Assembly: GCA_903889915.1 (NCBI GenBank)
Contig: CAISZK010000462.1
Coordinates: forward strand, 1-44,530
DNA length: 44,530 nt
Direction: 5' to 3'
Source: an uncultured Bacteroidota bacterium
Lineage (GTDB): Bacteria; Bacteroidota; Bacteroidia; Bacteroidales; CG2-30-32-10
Shown: one piece after another, positions 20,901-28,486 of the stretch
How the letters are laid out: each line of letters begins with the position of its first letter
How positions within the stretch are numbered: the first letter of the stretch is position 1
The notes under the pieces: generated by a model
The model's input: the letters and a program-made list of their open reading frames with translations, nothing else
What the model was told of the DNA's origin: nothing
Databases searched by the model: none
Translations under genes and position numbers: made by a program

Positions 20901-21108
20901 AAATATTGACTTATCATTTGTTACTGATACGAAGACAAAAATACTTTTATGTGATCTTGTTGGAAATACTGTAAAAGTAATTGATGAGGGTGTTTTCAGT
21001 AAAAGGCATATCACGACAGATACTTATAATTTAGCAAATGGTGTTTATCTGGTAAAATTTGAACTAGCAGATAAAACAGTAATTAAAAAACTAGCTATCA
21101 TCAAATAA
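14962..21108 (+). CDS. Secreted M43-type metalloprotease/adhesin with T9SS sorting domain
   Basis: A 2048-aa multidomain exported protein. In order: signal peptide (1-23); lectin/LamG-like N-terminal domain (to about 190); an Ig-like CHU_C-associated segment (about 195-260); six tandem 73-aa Ig-like repeats (261-698); a zinc metalloprotease of the M43 pappalysin type with HEVGHFLGLYH (His999, Glu1000, His1003, His1009) and a Met-turn at YMDYS (Met1084); a PKD-like domain (about 1160-1230); a carbohydrate-binding-like region starting NLIVNGDF; a SprB-type repeat (about 1450-1520); SBBP-like propeller repeats; and a type A sorting domain beginning ISIYPNPTNDKLNID. The active-site residues are intact. 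It is probably delivered to the cell surface or medium by the T9SS. A terminator follows at 21123. Confidence 0.87.
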   Translation: MKTTIKFLAIFHICIATTFVAKSQIKVKWTNLNVATYVTVSNDTLKKVYNRTNWCDGAESQNVLKSGQDGWVAYKVNQTNCHRALGFQSGATGTCMGSMGWGLYLNTNGNLIKMIGSAQTTLTTYAAGDSIKIERKGGKIYYKKNNTKLDSTSVSNNVDLYVDAMLYSYLAAFENVVASFDVLNITSTTPGSRCGTGTVTLGAVSSGGTINWYAASSGGTSLGTGASFVTPSISTTTNYYVSTTSDHGYTSTPRVSVTATINTIPTVSISPSSNPICNGSSTTLTASGASTYSWSGGGTGNTKVVSPTSTTVYTVTGTAANGCTNTASISITVNAKPTVTLSASPSTICNGASSTLTAGGATSYSWSGGLGTGNPKTVSPTTTTVYTVTGTDGNGCTNTATATVTVNSKPTVTLSASPSTICNGASSTLTAGGATSYSWSGGLGTGNPKTVSPTSTTVYTVTGTDGNGCTNTVTTTVTVNAKPTVTLSASPSTICNGASSTLTAGGATSYSWSGGLGTGNPKTVSPSSTTVYTVTGTDGNGCTNTATATVTVNAKPTATLSASPSTICNGASSTLTAGGATSYSWSGGLGTGNPKTVSPTSTTVYTVTGTDGNGCTNTAATTVTVNAKPTVTLSAYPSTICNGVSSTLTAGGATSYSWSGGLGTGNPKTVSPTTTTVYTVTGTNANGCTNTATTTVTVNPLPSAEAGRDTIIYNGDSIQIGSIPIAGYTYHWSPSTGLNNTNIANPWAKPAVSRYYYVTVTNTVGCTNKDSIKIGVALKMKCAASDFLNQALLNDTINEKLNTYENVISNYISTHFHAKQMWNEFTIPVVVNVINLGEPVGTGTNISDLQIISQIDALNRDFSNSASSINQYASNTHVHFCLAQIPPTGYTWPGTPGIMRYTDASASDHHMNQVGWNLLAGYGFPSNNYFNIWVVNSITDQYSTPGIQGYATMPGVPVTNIITGVVIVNQIFGDNSLYSNCPNCYNLSLINEAGKIASHEVGHFLGLYHTFDSMFGGGIACINANSTNDCTYLGDKCCDTPPELNANYGFTTINSCNTDDIPNAGGLNPYYPSTDANDMIENYMDYSPDDIRNTFTTEQGQRIQAVLAVYPTRYNLCTLDNLVYTGVDGLTGCMEPDLFSYFNVVQNTYCLNLNGPLSFTFTPSLGNGATHWNWTFAGGNPTIANNTTAAPVTVTYTTEGNYTVSLTVTDDDNNNDVFEQSINVTNCNEIETSCSNPCYGNLIVNGDFQDNTWLANTNNPYNGVNTEYTCTSQGMLVTGPNKANICNSTTVQADNSGWLCNDHDGLPNGNFWVVDGQSDALIMPPVIEAWGQVIPQASFIPNTAYTFSFWVNNIIKPTLNSYNFDPTLPQIQLKVNGSIVDFDNVNYPSNTAYIHLIPDNWVQLCYSFTTPNTPIAMNFVIQSCNPEGNGDDFALDDITLTPHMTITDKIGNETCFGSQDGVIYIFVTDGTSPYTYNWANSNGPFTPVDPTALTNLSADNYTVTATDANGCSVSESIVIGNSVTSAWPYNPYNGTSKELGSSVAVNTNVGDHDFGDVYSVGYFDGNIAFDNSLPNTYTTNGGKDIFISKFDACGDLLWSKQIGGSGADMVNKVIVDYNGDIIITGYFSNSINFGGGTRTVVGYPTSTTDLFVAKYLKDGTYSWDYTFDHNSLGLQDVGNDLVLDHTGSYVYAVGTVGASGLTGNIYVAKINETNGILSSSYTYNSSTAKGLGITYCNACGTNSKILVTGQVAGNIILYTWDAGLTTLTPNYYNITGAGQHIVSNANYAYIAGYKDVSGNHQIELITAGLSTLGTPNVITCGSALGYDAATDIQLDQNGDVFITGQFTSNPAEFPIGSGNNVYNSADPCTPPCTNDNFVAKYSVTGNVFDWISHSGSSDDETSIGMSLIGNGFGYITGGFQNSATFGSIILTASADQDMFIARIHDLGPTHGQFEKLTANDNSNNAEDNISIYPNPTNDKLNIDLSFVTDTKTKILLCDLVGNTVKVIDEGVFSKRHITTDTYNLANGVYLVKFELADKTVIKKLAIIK
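15742..17055 (+). repeat. Six tandem 219-bp coding repeats (Ig-like domains)
   Basis: Units start at 15742, 15961, 16180, 16399, 16618 and 16837, an exact 219-bp (73-codon) period. Units two to six are very similar at DNA level (shared segments such as ACATTAAGCGCATCGCC); the first is diverged. Each encodes an Ig-like fold with TICNGASSTLTAGGATSYSW. High similarity makes unit number prone to change by recombination and to assembly collapse. Confidence 0.93.
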
Positions 21109-21122
21109 TTTTTGATAATTTT

Positions 21123-21153
21123 GTGAGCCTGTATTTTTATAATACAGGCTCAC
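21123..21153 (+). terminator. Intrinsic terminator after the M43 protein gene
   Basis: GTGAGCCTGTATT and AATACAGGCTCAC form a perfect 13-bp stem with a 5-base loop, followed by CATTTTTT. It is nearly the same as the hairpin at 22398-22431. Confidence 0.85.
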
Positions 21154-21181
21154 CATTTTTTAAACCTCAAATTTTAAGATT

Positions 21182-22384
21182 ATGAAAAAAGTAATTGTAT
21201 TAATTGTTTTTATGATAGGCTTTAATAATCTCACTAATGCACAATGGCAAAATTGTGGATTCAGTCATACTCTTAATCAAGTGTCGATCAGAGATTCTGC
21301 AATTTATGTTCTGGATGGAACAGTTGGTGATATTTATGCATCATTGAACAATGGAAACACCTGGAATTTATTAAGCGGACTTACTAATCATGGTATAACG
21401 TCTTTTGCTTTGCAAGGAACAAATATTTTTGCATGTTCTGGTAATCGTGGTATTTATTTATCAACCGATAATGGCGTAACATGGATTCAAAAAAACAATG
21501 GTTTGCTTGATACTAATATAACTTCATTAGCTGTACTGGGTAATTATATTTTTGCCGGTACATACACTCAAGGAATATTTATATCTTCTGATAGTGGTTC
21601 AAATTGGATGGCGGTCAATAATGGTTTGACTAATCTTTTGGTAAAAACATTAACAGTCAGCGGAACAAAAATTTATGCCGGTACATCCTGGTTTAATGGA
21701 GGGGTATTTGTATCTTCAAATAATGGATCAAACTGGACATTAATAAATAATGGTTTGCAACAGGAAGATGTTAAGAAAATTGCCGTAAAGGATACAAATA
21801 TTTTAGTTGCATATCCAACTCATGGTATTTATTACACCTCAAATAATGGGGTGAATTGGATATCATTAAATAATAAATTGCCTGATTCAACAATTTTAGA
21901 ATTGAAGTACTGCGAGTCATATCTTTTTGTTAACTCACAATTTGATAACGTATTTTTATCTATAAATAATGGAATCAGTTGGATTCCATTTAATGATGGA
22001 TGGACATTCGATACTAATATTTTGGATTTTGCAATCAATAATACTTATTTATTTGCAGCTGAAGGTGATCCTAATGGTTTATGGAGGCGTAGGATAACTG
22101 ATATACCATCTTCACTAAATGGAATATATTCAGAAGATCACTTTAGCATTTATCCCAATCCCACCAATGATAAATTGAACATTGATTTATCGTTCATTAC
22201 AGATACAAAAGCAAAAATAGTTTTGTGTGACCTGTTGGGAAATTCAATAAAAACCATTGATGAAGGTATATTCAGTAAAAAACACATCGTTACCGATACT
22301 TATATTTTGTCGGAAGGCGTTTATTTAATAAAAGTTGAATTGCCTAATAAAACTATTATAAAGAAACTTGCTATTATCAGATAA
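21182..22384 (+). CDS. Secreted beta-propeller protein with T9SS sorting domain (paralogue 1)
   Basis: A 400-aa exported protein. The signal peptide ends near residue 21 (NLTNAQWQ). About seven repeats of roughly 40 aa follow, of the BNR/YCF48/sortilin-like propeller type, each with a NNGxxW turn and strands such as IFAGTYTQGIFISSD. The last 80 residues are a type A sorting domain (FSIYPNPTNDKLNIDLSF to KKLAIIR) almost the same as that of the upstream M43 protein. The propeller part is clearly paralogous to the next gene. No enzymatic residues are evident; such propellers usually act as binding modules. Confidence 0.83.
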   Translation: MKKVIVLIVFMIGFNNLTNAQWQNCGFSHTLNQVSIRDSAIYVLDGTVGDIYASLNNGNTWNLLSGLTNHGITSFALQGTNIFACSGNRGIYLSTDNGVTWIQKNNGLLDTNITSLAVLGNYIFAGTYTQGIFISSDSGSNWMAVNNGLTNLLVKTLTVSGTKIYAGTSWFNGGVFVSSNNGSNWTLINNGLQQEDVKKIAVKDTNILVAYPTHGIYYTSNNGVNWISLNNKLPDSTILELKYCESYLFVNSQFDNVFLSINNGISWIPFNDGWTFDTNILDFAINNTYLFAAEGDPNGLWRRRITDIPSSLNGIYSEDHFSIYPNPTNDKLNIDLSFITDTKAKIVLCDLLGNSIKTIDEGIFSKKHIVTDTYILSEGVYLIKVELPNKTIIKKLAIIR

Positions 22385-22397
22385 TTTCAATAATTTT

Positions 22398-22431
22398 GTG
22401 AGCCTGCATTTACATATCAATGCAGGCTCAC
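22398..22431 (+). terminator. Intrinsic terminator after propeller gene 1
   Basis: GTGAGCCTGCATT pairs perfectly with AATGCAGGCTCAC around an 8-base loop, followed by TATTTTTAA. Compared with 21123-21153, stem changes are compensated on both arms, so the hairpin is conserved in structure. Confidence 0.85.
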
Positions 22432-22450
22432 TATTTTTAATTTAAATTCT

Positions 22451-23632
22451 ATGAAAAAGATATTTTTTCTTTTGCTTGTTTTTACAAGCGTTTCAAATTT
22501 CTCAAATGCTCAATGGCAACTATGCGGTCTAGTTCCTAGTACAACAAGAATGGCCATCAAAGATACAAATATTTTTGTGGTAACAGCCGGTATTGGCATT
22601 TCTTTATCTACAAATAATGGAAACACCTGGAGTACATTAAGCGGAATTTCTAATCGTGGTATCGAGAATGTTGTCGTAAATGGAACAAAATTATTTGCTG
22701 GGTCTGGTAATCGTGGTGTGTTTTTATCTTTTGATAATGGAGCGAGTTGGGTGCAAACAAATAATGGATTAACAGATACGAATATTACCTGCTTAGCAAT
22801 TTGCGGCAATAATATTTTTGCAGGTACATTTAGTCATGGAATTTTTGTATCATCAAATAATGGCGCTACTTGGTCAGCAGTGAACAATGGCTTGACAAAT
22901 CCATACATTAAATCCATTGCAGTTAGCGGATCAAATATTTATGCAGGTACATCTTATTTTAATGGTGGAGTATTTTTATCTTCAAATAATGGAGTAAACT
23001 GGACATTACTTAATAATGGATTGCAACAGGAAGATGTTTTAGAATTAGCTATAAAAGACACAAATATTTTTGTTGCATATCCAACTCATGGAATTTATCT
23101 GTCCTCAAATAATGGAGTAAACTGGTCGCAAATCAATAATGGATTGACCGATACAAATATCCAGGCATTAAAAGTATGTGGTTCAAATATCTTTACAGCA
23201 ACTGTTTTTGATAATGTTTTTATATCAACAAATAATGGTGCAAATTGGATTTCTTTTAGTGATAATTGGGTAGGTGGTCATGATATCAATGACTTTGCTA
23301 TAAATCAAGTATATATTTTTGCAGCAGATGCTGGTGGAGTGTGGCGTCGAAGGATTTCAGAAATACCTTCATGTATAAAAGAAGAATTAGTTAATAGTAA
23401 TTTGATTGTTTATCCCAATCCTACTATGGATAATTTTACAATAGATGTTTCGGCTTCGCTCAACATACCTGCCACCATTGAAATTTCAAATATCCAAGGT
23501 CAATTATTAAAAACTCTCACAACCACCGACACCAAAACAAATATTGATGTTTCCTCATTTCCAAGCGGAGTCTATATAGTGGAAGTGAAAACAGAAAAAG
23601 GAATTGCGGTGAAGAAATTTATTAAAGAATGA
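22451..23632 (+). CDS. Secreted beta-propeller protein with T9SS sorting domain (paralogue 2)
   Basis: A 393-aa exported protein with signal peptide (to SNFSNAQWQ, about residue 21) and the same propeller repeats as the preceding gene (SSNNGVNWTLLNNGLQQEDV occurs in closely similar form in both). Its sorting domain differs: it starts LIVYPNPTMDNFTIDVS and ends VKTEKGIAVKKFIKE, a different branch of the type A family. Tandem duplication of the propeller body is clear; the exchanged C-terminal domain is notable. Binding target unknown. Confidence 0.83.
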   Translation: MKKIFFLLLVFTSVSNFSNAQWQLCGLVPSTTRMAIKDTNIFVVTAGIGISLSTNNGNTWSTLSGISNRGIENVVVNGTKLFAGSGNRGVFLSFDNGASWVQTNNGLTDTNITCLAICGNNIFAGTFSHGIFVSSNNGATWSAVNNGLTNPYIKSIAVSGSNIYAGTSYFNGGVFLSSNNGVNWTLLNNGLQQEDVLELAIKDTNIFVAYPTHGIYLSSNNGVNWSQINNGLTDTNIQALKVCGSNIFTATVFDNVFISTNNGANWISFSDNWVGGHDINDFAINQVYIFAADAGGVWRRRISEIPSCIKEELVNSNLIVYPNPTMDNFTIDVSASLNIPATIEISNIQGQLLKTLTTTDTKTNIDVSSFPSGVYIVEVKTEKGIAVKKFIKE

Positions 23633-23774
23633 AATAGTGGCAGTAGCAATGGCAGCGGGCAGAATTTCCGTACTTCTTAAATTTCTGACCTCTGAAAAGA
23701 AATCTCCTTTAAAATGTTCTAATCCTTTCAAAAGGTGGAACAATTTTTTTAATAGTAATAGCCTGAGAATTTTG

Positions 23775-23782
23775 TAATTTTG
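23775..23782 (+). promoter_or_regulatory. Putative -7 box for the aspartic protease gene
   Basis: TAATTTTG matches TAnnTTTG and lies 13 bases before the ATG at 23796, implying a very short leader. Confidence 0.45.
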
Positions 23783-23795
23783 CAAAAAAAACATT

Positions 23796-24176
23796 ATGGG
23801 CTTAGTTTATTCAACAATAATTCTTTCAAATCCTGTATTGCCGGAATTAAAACCAATTGAAGTAAAATGCCTTGTGGATACCGGTTCAACATTTTTGTGT
23901 ATTCCACCACATATAGCCACACAACTTCAAATCAAAACAATTGACACCCGTGAAGCTTCACTTGCCGATGGTGGAAGCAAAACAGTGCCTTATGGCGGTC
24001 CCGTGAAGGTGAGTTTTGAAAACAGAAGTTGCTTTACAGGGACTTTAATCCTTGGAGATGAAGTATTGCTTGGGGCAGTACCCATGGAAGACATGGATTT
24101 AGTAGTTCATCCAAAACTTTTAAAACTTACAGTAAATCCGGAAAGTCCAAACATTGCAAGAGGTCACCTGAAATAA
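23796..24176 (+). CDS. Clan AA (retropepsin-like) aspartic protease domain protein
   Basis: A 126-aa protein with the single-domain retropepsin fold pattern: VKCLVDTGSTFLCIPP has the catalytic Asp-Thr-Gly (Asp28), followed by DGGSKTVPYGGPVKV, a flap-like strand pair, and ILGDEVLLGAVPMEDMDLVV, in which the hydrophobic-hydrophobic-Gly motif closes the fold. Such proteins act as dimers. There is no signal peptide. Small stand-alone members are common in bacteria and most have no known substrate. It converges on the SDR gene at 24210 with a 33-base gap. Confidence 0.82.
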   Translation: MGLVYSTIILSNPVLPELKPIEVKCLVDTGSTFLCIPPHIATQLQIKTIDTREASLADGGSKTVPYGGPVKVSFENRSCFTGTLILGDEVLLGAVPMEDMDLVVHPKLLKLTVNPESPNIARGHLK

Positions 24177-24209
24177 AAAAATCAATTAAGAATGCTTTGA
24201 ATGGGAATA

Positions 24210-25226
24210 TCACCAATCTCGATTATCTTTTAAAAACAATTCACAGGTTTCTTTTATCGAAACCCTCATCGGCATGAATTCAAACCCGGCCTTTGTTACA
24301 ATCTTTTCATTTGAATAATAACATTTGTGGTTGGCGGTGCGGGCGGTTTCTTTGGTTATTAAAGGTCTTGATGCGGTCAAAAGTGATTTTAGTTTTTCTG
24401 CTCTCCATGCCAGTTGGCTTAGCATTGTACCTGCTTTGATGGTTGGTTGTTTTTTATTCAGCCCTTCGGCCATCATTTGAAAGAACTGCTGATACGAGAG
24501 ATTTTCCGAACAAAGAATAAACCTTTCGTTTGCAGTTTCGCTGTCCATGAGCATGGTCATTGCTTTCACCACGTCGCGCACATCCACATAACCGTTCACA
24601 CCACTTGTGTAGAATTTAAGCCCCTTCCACATCAGCTCAAACAACTGACTGCTGCCTTTGCTCCAGTCGCCCGGCCCTATGATGACTGCCGGGTTTACCA
24701 TCACAGCCCTGAGTCCTTCAACAGTTCCACGCCACACTTCCCTTTCCGCGCCAAACTTGCTGATGGAATAAGCTGAAATCTTATCCGAATTTTTCCATTT
24801 TGTTTCCTCGGTGGTCATCTCATTGTTTTCAGCCTGTCCCAGACTTGCAATGGAGCTGACATAACAAAGTTTTTCAATGCCTTTGTGAAGACAGGCATTC
24901 ACAACATTTGCAGTCCCGTCAACATTCACCTTCATCATCTCATCTTTATCAGAAGCGAGAAACGAAACGATGGCCGCACAGTGATACATTTTGTCCACGC
25001 CATCCATAGCATCATAAAGAGAATAAATATCCTTCACATCGCCTGTCACCCACTCAATACTGTCAAGCAGTTCAGATGAATTTTCGGAATAATATCCAAA
25101 CACTTTACCCACCAATTTCATGGAGCAGTTCTCTCTTTTCAGCGCCCTGACTTTAATGCCTGAACTTACGAGGTTGAAGAGAAGATGTGAGCCAACAAGG
25201 CCTGTACCACCGGTTACGAATATCAT
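24210..25226 (-). CDS. NAD-dependent epimerase/dehydratase (extended SDR family)
   Basis: A 338-aa cytoplasmic oxidoreductase. The Rossmann nucleotide site TGGTGLVGSHL is at residues 5-15. Other motifs are DVKDIYSLYDAMDGVDKMYHCAA, the NVDGTANVV helix, SSIASLGQ, and the catalytic YSISK. The downstream NPAVIIGPGDW is typical of the 3-beta-HSD/dihydroflavonol-reductase-like branch. The substrate cannot be read from sequence. It lies downstream of the acyl-CoA synthetase gene on the same strand, separated by about 150 bases that hold no evident terminator, so it could be the tail of that operon. Confidence 0.87.
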   Translation of the reverse strand: MIFVTGGTGLVGSHLLFNLVSSGIKVRALKRENCSMKLVGKVFGYYSENSSELLDSIEWVTGDVKDIYSLYDAMDGVDKMYHCAAIVSFLASDKDEMMKVNVDGTANVVNACLHKGIEKLCYVSSIASLGQAENNEMTTEETKWKNSDKISAYSISKFGAEREVWRGTVEGLRAVMVNPAVIIGPGDWSKGSSQLFELMWKGLKFYTSGVNGYVDVRDVVKAMTMLMDSETANERFILCSENLSYQQFFQMMAEGLNKKQPTIKAGTMLSQLAWRAEKLKSLLTASRPLITKETARTANHKCYYSNEKIVTKAGFEFMPMRVSIKETCELFLKDNRDW

Positions 25227-25378
25227 GCAGCTAAATTAGTTAAAAAATTGGCAGGAGTGGAAGGTTTGGGAAGCAAGGTATAAACCATAGGATATAAATG
25301 GAGATTTCGTAAGATGCCTGTAACTTATAAAAAAACAAGAAAGTATCAGGCACCATCTTTTCTATTTTCTATCAACTA

Positions 25379-26992
25379 TCATCTATTTACTATCTTTTCC
25401 TTCTCATACCATTCCTTCAGCAACCCATGCAGTATTTTGCCCTCTGCATTCTTTGGGATTTCCTTGACCACTTTAATTTCCTGTGGTGTGGCAATGGTTG
25501 AAAGTTTATTGGCAACACGCAAACGAACTGTCAGTTCAAGATCATCGGACCATTCACAGTTTTCTTTAAGTTTTAAAAAAGCCACAACTTTCTCGAACAG
25601 TATTTCATCAGGAGCGCCAATAACTCCACATTCATCAATTTCAGGGATCTCCTGCAATGCGAGTTCAATTTCCAGCGGACCTATCAGATGTCCTGCTGTA
25701 TTGATCACAAAATCGTTTCTTCCAATAAACCAGTAGTAGCCGTCTTCATCGCGGTATGCAAGATCGTTGGTGTAATAATAACCGTTTTTAAATTTCCTTT
25801 TATACACGTCTTCATTGTTCAGATATACGCTGAACATGCTATCCCATCCTTGCTTGAAACACAAATTCCCGGTTACATTGTCAGGTAAAATTTTACCATC
25901 ATCCGAAATGATAGCGGCTTCAACTTTGTCATGAGGTTTGCCCATGGAACCGGGTTTTATTGTCATTCCAGGTTGCCCGCAGATCATGATGCTTCCTGTT
26001 TCGGATTGGAAATAGGTGTCGTAAATATCCTTTCCAAAAGCTTTTCTTCCCCAAATAACAACTTCAGGATTGAGATATTCTCCGACACTGAAAATATGTT
26101 TAAGACTGCTCAGATCGTACTTCCTGAAAACAGAAAGATCTTCTCTCATCAGCATCCTGAGAGCTGTCGGAGCGGTGTACCAGATGCTGATCTTTTCTTT
26201 TTCCAGCAATGTCATCCATTGTTCAACATCGTAAGCGCCACCAAAATGAACCTGTGTCACACCCAGGCTCCATGGCCCAATGATACCATAGGAGGTGCCT
26301 GTTATCCATGCCTGATCGGCAGAGCACCAGTAAATCTCATCAGGTGTTAAACGGTGAATATTCTTTGAAGTATAATTGTGAAGCAGGACACCTTTGTGTA
26401 AATGAAGCGCGCCTTTGGGTTTGCCAACAGAGCCTGATGTGTATTGCAGCACCGAAGGAGTTTCGGGAGTTGTCAATGCAACTTTGTAATCAGCGGAAGC
26501 TTCTTTCATCAACAAGGAATAGCTGAGCACATCTTCCGAAATATGTTCAGGAATATCAGTAATGATGATGGTTTTCAGCGAAGGCAGTTTTTCCCTCACA
26601 CGGGCGATCTTTTTATACAGGCTTTTCTTGGTGATGACTCCTTTTGCTTTCGAATCTCCAAGCCTGTCGAGCAAAGATTCTTCTCCAAAATTTGAAAAGA
26701 GAGTTCCTGCGATCGCTTGTATTTTCAAAGTTCCGAGGAATGAAAAAAATTGTTCAGGCTGTTTGGGCAGAAAGGAAAAGAAAATATCGCCCTTCTGAAA
26801 GCCCAGTTTTTCCAACACATTGGCAAAGCGGTTGCTTTCTTTATTGAGATAGTCAAAGGTGTAATCCTTTTGTTCAAGGCTGCTGCTGATCCATCGCATT
26901 GCGATTTTGTCAGCGTATCCGGCAGCGCATTGTTGAGTGGTGCAGATATAGCCTATGTTGTATTGTCCGTTCTGAATAAGAGTATCGTCCAT
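25379..26992 (-). CDS. AMP-forming acyl-CoA synthetase (acetyl-CoA synthetase-like)
   Basis: A 537-aa ANL-superfamily enzyme. The P-loop-like motif LQYTSGSVGKPKGALHLHKG, the SADQAWITGTSYGIIGPW region, the YDTYFQSETGSIMI motif, the hinge YYTNDLAYRDEDGYYWFIGRND, and the C-terminal Lys in PKNAEGKILHG are all present. It is most like short (Bacillus AcsA-type) acetyl-CoA synthetases, which make acetyl-CoA from acetate, ATP and CoA; other short acyl substrates remain possible. It starts five bases after the stop of the MBOAT gene. That coupling suggests it supplies acyl donor for the O-acylation genes upstream, which is inference. Confidence 0.88.
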   Translation of the reverse strand: MDDTLIQNGQYNIGYICTTQQCAAGYADKIAMRWISSSLEQKDYTFDYLNKESNRFANVLEKLGFQKGDIFFSFLPKQPEQFFSFLGTLKIQAIAGTLFSNFGEESLLDRLGDSKAKGVITKKSLYKKIARVREKLPSLKTIIITDIPEHISEDVLSYSLLMKEASADYKVALTTPETPSVLQYTSGSVGKPKGALHLHKGVLLHNYTSKNIHRLTPDEIYWCSADQAWITGTSYGIIGPWSLGVTQVHFGGAYDVEQWMTLLEKEKISIWYTAPTALRMLMREDLSVFRKYDLSSLKHIFSVGEYLNPEVVIWGRKAFGKDIYDTYFQSETGSIMICGQPGMTIKPGSMGKPHDKVEAAIISDDGKILPDNVTGNLCFKQGWDSMFSVYLNNEDVYKRKFKNGYYYTNDLAYRDEDGYYWFIGRNDFVINTAGHLIGPLEIELALQEIPEIDECGVIGAPDEILFEKVVAFLKLKENCEWSDDLELTVRLRVANKLSTIATPQEIKVVKEIPKNAEGKILHGLLKEWYEKEKIVNR

Positions 26993-26997
26993 GGTGG

Positions 26998-28476
26998 TTA
27001 AAATTCAAGGTAAATAAAGGGTTGCGACTGTGAACTGAAAGCCTGGTAAATGATCATAAATGCGATAAAAATAATCACCGCTTTCAATGCCCAGTGCATC
27101 CTTGAGAATAATCTGACGAGGGATGTGTTCCACTTTAAGGGAGTGTAATGCAGCACAAGCGCCAGCATCAAAATGATGAATGGATACATGTAGAGATTGA
27201 TCCATTGTCCGGCAAGGCTGAAATCAACGCTTGTAAAGATCTTTTCATACATCTTCATGGCAGCAGCAACATCTGTCGCGCGGAACATGATAAATGCAAA
27301 ACACAGAAAATGGAAAGTGATGATGATACTGATCACCCTGTAAACTCCAGCATTGATCTTTTTCTTCAGCTTCTTCCTTATTTTGTTTGTCAGGATATCC
27401 CATGCAAGTGCAAGCCCGTGCAGTCCGCCCCAGATGATGTAAGTTATTTTTGCATCATGCCAGAAACCGCAAATGATAAAGGTTATGAAGATCGCAAACA
27501 TCAGCCCGAAGGTTCCAAAATTCCTCAGCTTTATTGACAAGGGTGTGAACAGGTAATCCCGCAGCCATGTTGAAAGTGTGATGTGCCAGCGTCTCCAGAA
27601 ATCTGTTACATTCATTGCTGAAAATGGCTTATTGAAATTGGGTGAAATGGAAAAACCAAGCAGGCAGGCAATGCCAATCACAATGTCGGTATATCCTGAA
27701 AAGTCAAAATACAACTGGAAAGTATATCCGTAACCGGCCATCAGGCTTTCAAATCCCGAGAAATAATCAGGCGCATCAAACACCCTGTCAACAAAATTCC
27801 CGGCAAGAAAATCAGCAATGAAAATCTTCTTGAATGCGCCGCTCATGATGAGGAAAAAGCCCAATCCCACAAGCTCTTTGTTGATCACCAATTTGCTTTT
27901 TATCTGTGGTAAAAGTTCAGAAGCCTTTGAAATAGGCCCTGCCAGTATGTTTGGGAAAAAGGAAACGTAAAGTACGTAGTTGATATAGTTCTTTTCAGGC
28001 GCTTCTATCGTTCCCCTGTACAGATCGAAAATGTAAGTGAGTGTTTTGAAAACGAAGAACGAAATGCCAACGGGAAGAATAATATCCAGCACCACCGGGT
28101 TCTGAACACTGTTTATGTCCGCCCATGTACGTAGGAAAAAGTTGACATACTTGAAATAGATGAGGCAGCCAAGATCAATAAGAATGGAAAGCAACAGCAG
28201 GAAGGTCTTTCCTGATTTCTTCTGAATTTTAAAAATTCCTTTGCCAATAAAAAAATCAGAAGTTGAGATCAGAAGCAATAGGATGATGGCGATTCCACCA
28301 ACTTTGTAATAAAAATAAAGGCTGAAAATCAACAGCAGAATATTTCTGATGGCGACCTTATTGAAAACAACTACGTAGAGAAAATAGAAAACAGAAAATA
28401 AAATAAAGAACAATACTGAGTTGTACAGCAACGGATGGTATTGGTTATATGTCAATGATTGAAAAAAATCTGTCAT
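26998..28476 (-). CDS. MBOAT-family O-acyltransferase (AlgI/PatA-like)
   Basis: A 492-aa polytopic membrane protein with about eleven hydrophobic segments. It carries the AlgI/DltB/PatA signatures: IILPVGISFFVFKTLTYIFD, the FFPNILAGPISKASELLPQ segment, VTDFWRRWHITLSTWLRDYL, and the putative catalytic His in CGFWHDAKITYIIWGGLHG. Such proteins pass acyl groups across the inner membrane to periplasmic SGNH partners for O-acetylation of polysaccharide or peptidoglycan. The gene is packed 10 bases after a SGNH-LysM gene and 5 bases before an acyl-CoA synthetase, so an operon is very likely. Confidence 0.92.
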   Translation of the reverse strand: MTDFFQSLTYNQYHPLLYNSVLFFILFSVFYFLYVVVFNKVAIRNILLLIFSLYFYYKVGGIAIILLLLISTSDFFIGKGIFKIQKKSGKTFLLLLSILIDLGCLIYFKYVNFFLRTWADINSVQNPVVLDIILPVGISFFVFKTLTYIFDLYRGTIEAPEKNYINYVLYVSFFPNILAGPISKASELLPQIKSKLVINKELVGLGFFLIMSGAFKKIFIADFLAGNFVDRVFDAPDYFSGFESLMAGYGYTFQLYFDFSGYTDIVIGIACLLGFSISPNFNKPFSAMNVTDFWRRWHITLSTWLRDYLFTPLSIKLRNFGTFGLMFAIFITFIICGFWHDAKITYIIWGGLHGLALAWDILTNKIRKKLKKKINAGVYRVISIIITFHFLCFAFIMFRATDVAAAMKMYEKIFTSVDFSLAGQWINLYMYPFIILMLALVLHYTPLKWNTSLVRLFSRMHWALKAVIIFIAFMIIYQAFSSQSQPFIYLEF

Positions 28477-28486
28477 GCCTCAATTG

